From: Armatimonadota bacterium
Lineage (GTDB): Bacteria > Armatimonadota > DTGP01 > JAHWJO01
Direction of reading: 5' to 3'
Length of the DNA: 6,124 bases
NCBI GenBank assembly: GCA_019348365.1
Contig: JAHWJO010000305.1
Location: 1 to 6,124 of the forward strand
Both the position numbers and the translations under genes were made by a program. Positions 5,638 to 6,124 of this stretch are shown here, in pieces. How positions within the stretch are numbered: the first letter of the stretch is position 1; each line of letters begins with the position of its first letter. A model generated the notes under the pieces. That model had not been told where the DNA came from. It saw only the letters and a program-made list of their open reading frames with translations, and did not search any database.

Positions 5638-5886
5638 ATGAATCCCAATACAAACCTCTCCCCCCTCACGATGCAGAACGCGATCTTGCGGCTCCAGGAG
5701 TACTGGGCCAGCCGGGGCGCGCTGATCTGGCAGCCCTACCACACCGAGGTCGGCGCGGGAACCGGCAACCCCGCCACCTTCCTCCGCCCGGAGCCCTGGA
5801 ATGTCGCTTACGTCGAGCCGAATATCCGCACTACAATTAATTGTAATATTCAACCAAATATATGTATGTTTCATTTGCTTATTTAG
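5638..5886 (+). CDS. glyQ: Glycyl-tRNA synthetase alpha subunit, 5' fragment only
   Basis: The first 64 codons (5638-5829) match the N-terminus of the bacterial alpha2beta2-type glycyl-tRNA synthetase alpha chain, which attaches glycine to its tRNA in the cytoplasm. Visible landmarks are RLQEYWASRGALIWQPY (18-34), EVGAGTGNPATFLR (37-50) and WNVAYVEPNIR (54-64). A full alpha chain is about 290 residues and should continue with PxDGRYGENPNR. Here the match ends at R64, and the frame runs through 18 unrelated AT-rich codons to a stop at 5884-5886. Compared with common homologues, about three residues (VLG or ALG) seem missing between R50 and PEP. Some lineages carry a fused alpha-beta chain, which cannot be judged here. 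No Shine-Dalgarno sequence precedes ATG 5638; ATG 5671 is an alternative start. As it stands the product would be inactive. Either the sequence is chimeric after 5829 or the gene is interrupted. Confidence 0.85.
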   Translation: MNPNTNLSPLTMQNAILRLQEYWASRGALIWQPYHTEVGAGTGNPATFLRPEPWNVAYVEPNIRTTINCNIQPNICMFHLLI

Positions 5887-6124
5887 CTACCCCCCATCCA
5901 CGATAGGTCTCCAACGTGTAATAATCGAGAGAATTAATTGGTAAATTCTTAAAATCGAATCTGTTCACTGAGTCGACTAAAGGACTTCTTTTAAATGGGA
6001 TATGTATCACTCTTGCTGTTAGATCATCGATTCTTAGCTTGAAACTCAGAGGCCAAAGAAAGCTCAAATCCCTAGTACATGACCACTAAGAATGTGAAGG
6101 GTAGAGGCGCTTCAGCTTTGTGCG
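5830..6124. other. AT-rich segment of foreign character joined inside glyQ
   Basis: This 295-base end piece is about 37% GC by hand count, against about 64% for the rest, and shares no pattern with it. It begins at or within three bases of the point where glyQ homology ends. A 14-bp perfect palindrome (TACAATTAATTGTA) spans 5832-5845, and part of it (AATTAATTG) recurs at 5932-5940. I see no tRNA, rRNA, terminator or transposase signature. The longest open frame is on the minus strand, 6067 to 5879, starting at a TTG, 62 residues ending LETYRGWGVAK. Its composition looks protein-like but I do not recognise it, and the same frame has a stop at 6086-6088, so I do not call it a gene. The segment runs off the window end. 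Confidence 0.7.
5832..5845. repeat. 14-bp perfect palindrome at the glyQ junction
   Basis: TACAATTAATTGTA equals its own reverse complement over all 14 bases and begins within three bases of the last glyQ-like codon. It could be an element end, a protein binding site, or a sequence that helped form a chimeric joint. In AT-rich DNA a chance palindrome is possible but not common at this length. Confidence 0.6.

Noticed and set aside
5830..5886. Intein inserted in GlyQ
   Set aside because: The frame stops at 5884-5886 after 18 codons, and no intein splicing block (Cys or Ser at the start) is present.
5879..6067. Calling the minus-strand 62-residue frame a gene
   Set aside because: It has only a TTG start, no binding site, a stop close upstream in the same frame and no recognised family; kept as a finding only.
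6120..6124. GTGCG at the window end as the 5' end of a group II intron
   Set aside because: Five bases at the edge of the window match by chance too easily, and no domain V or reverse transcriptase is visible.
1..6124. CRISPR array, tRNA, rRNA or insertion sequence with transposase
   Set aside because: No spaced direct repeats of CRISPR size, no cloverleaf-like sequence, no rRNA segments and no transposase motifs were seen on either strand.

Overview
The window is about 64% GC over its first 5.8 kb and looks like a chromosomal stretch of a bacterium with a free-living style genome. Every gene I can support lies on the + strand. I cannot fix the phylum. The high GC, the lack of Shine-Dalgarno sequences before several genes, and the repetitive CCCTCTCCC palindrome and octamer repeats between genes would suit an environmental lineage such as Armatimonadota or Chloroflexota, but this is a weak inference.

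Layout. Positions 1-291 are non-coding and repeat-laden: a small hairpin, a REP-like palindrome and an octamer tandem array. Next come: a membrane-anchored HD-GYP-like phosphohydrolase without the GYP tripeptide (292-1008); a membrane-anchored NodB-type polysaccharide deacetylase (1114-1923); a metal-dependent cyclase/arylformamidase-family hydrolase (1972-2670); a 156-bp gap holding a second octamer array; an exported HExxH (gluzincin) peptidase-like protein (2827-4014); diaminopimelate decarboxylase lysA with its own TATAAT -10 box (4107-5456); a strong hairpin terminator (5503-5524); another promoter; and the first 64 codons of glycyl-tRNA synthetase alpha subunit, glyQ (from 5638).

At position 5830 the glyQ homology stops in mid-domain. 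GC drops to about 37% (hand count) up to the window end, and the joint is marked by a 14-bp perfect palindrome. This is the strongest anomaly. It is either a chimeric contig or an element or rearrangement inside an essential gene.

Functionally the genes do not form one obvious pathway. Two touch the cell envelope (deacetylase; lysA, since its substrate meso-diaminopimelate is also a peptidoglycan building block), one is an exported metallohydrolase, and two are housekeeping (lysA, glyQ). The HD protein could be a signalling enzyme. I find no convincing undescribed multi-gene system. The points worth following are the glyQ break, the octamer arrays placed just before two start codons, and the rearranged HD-GYP core.
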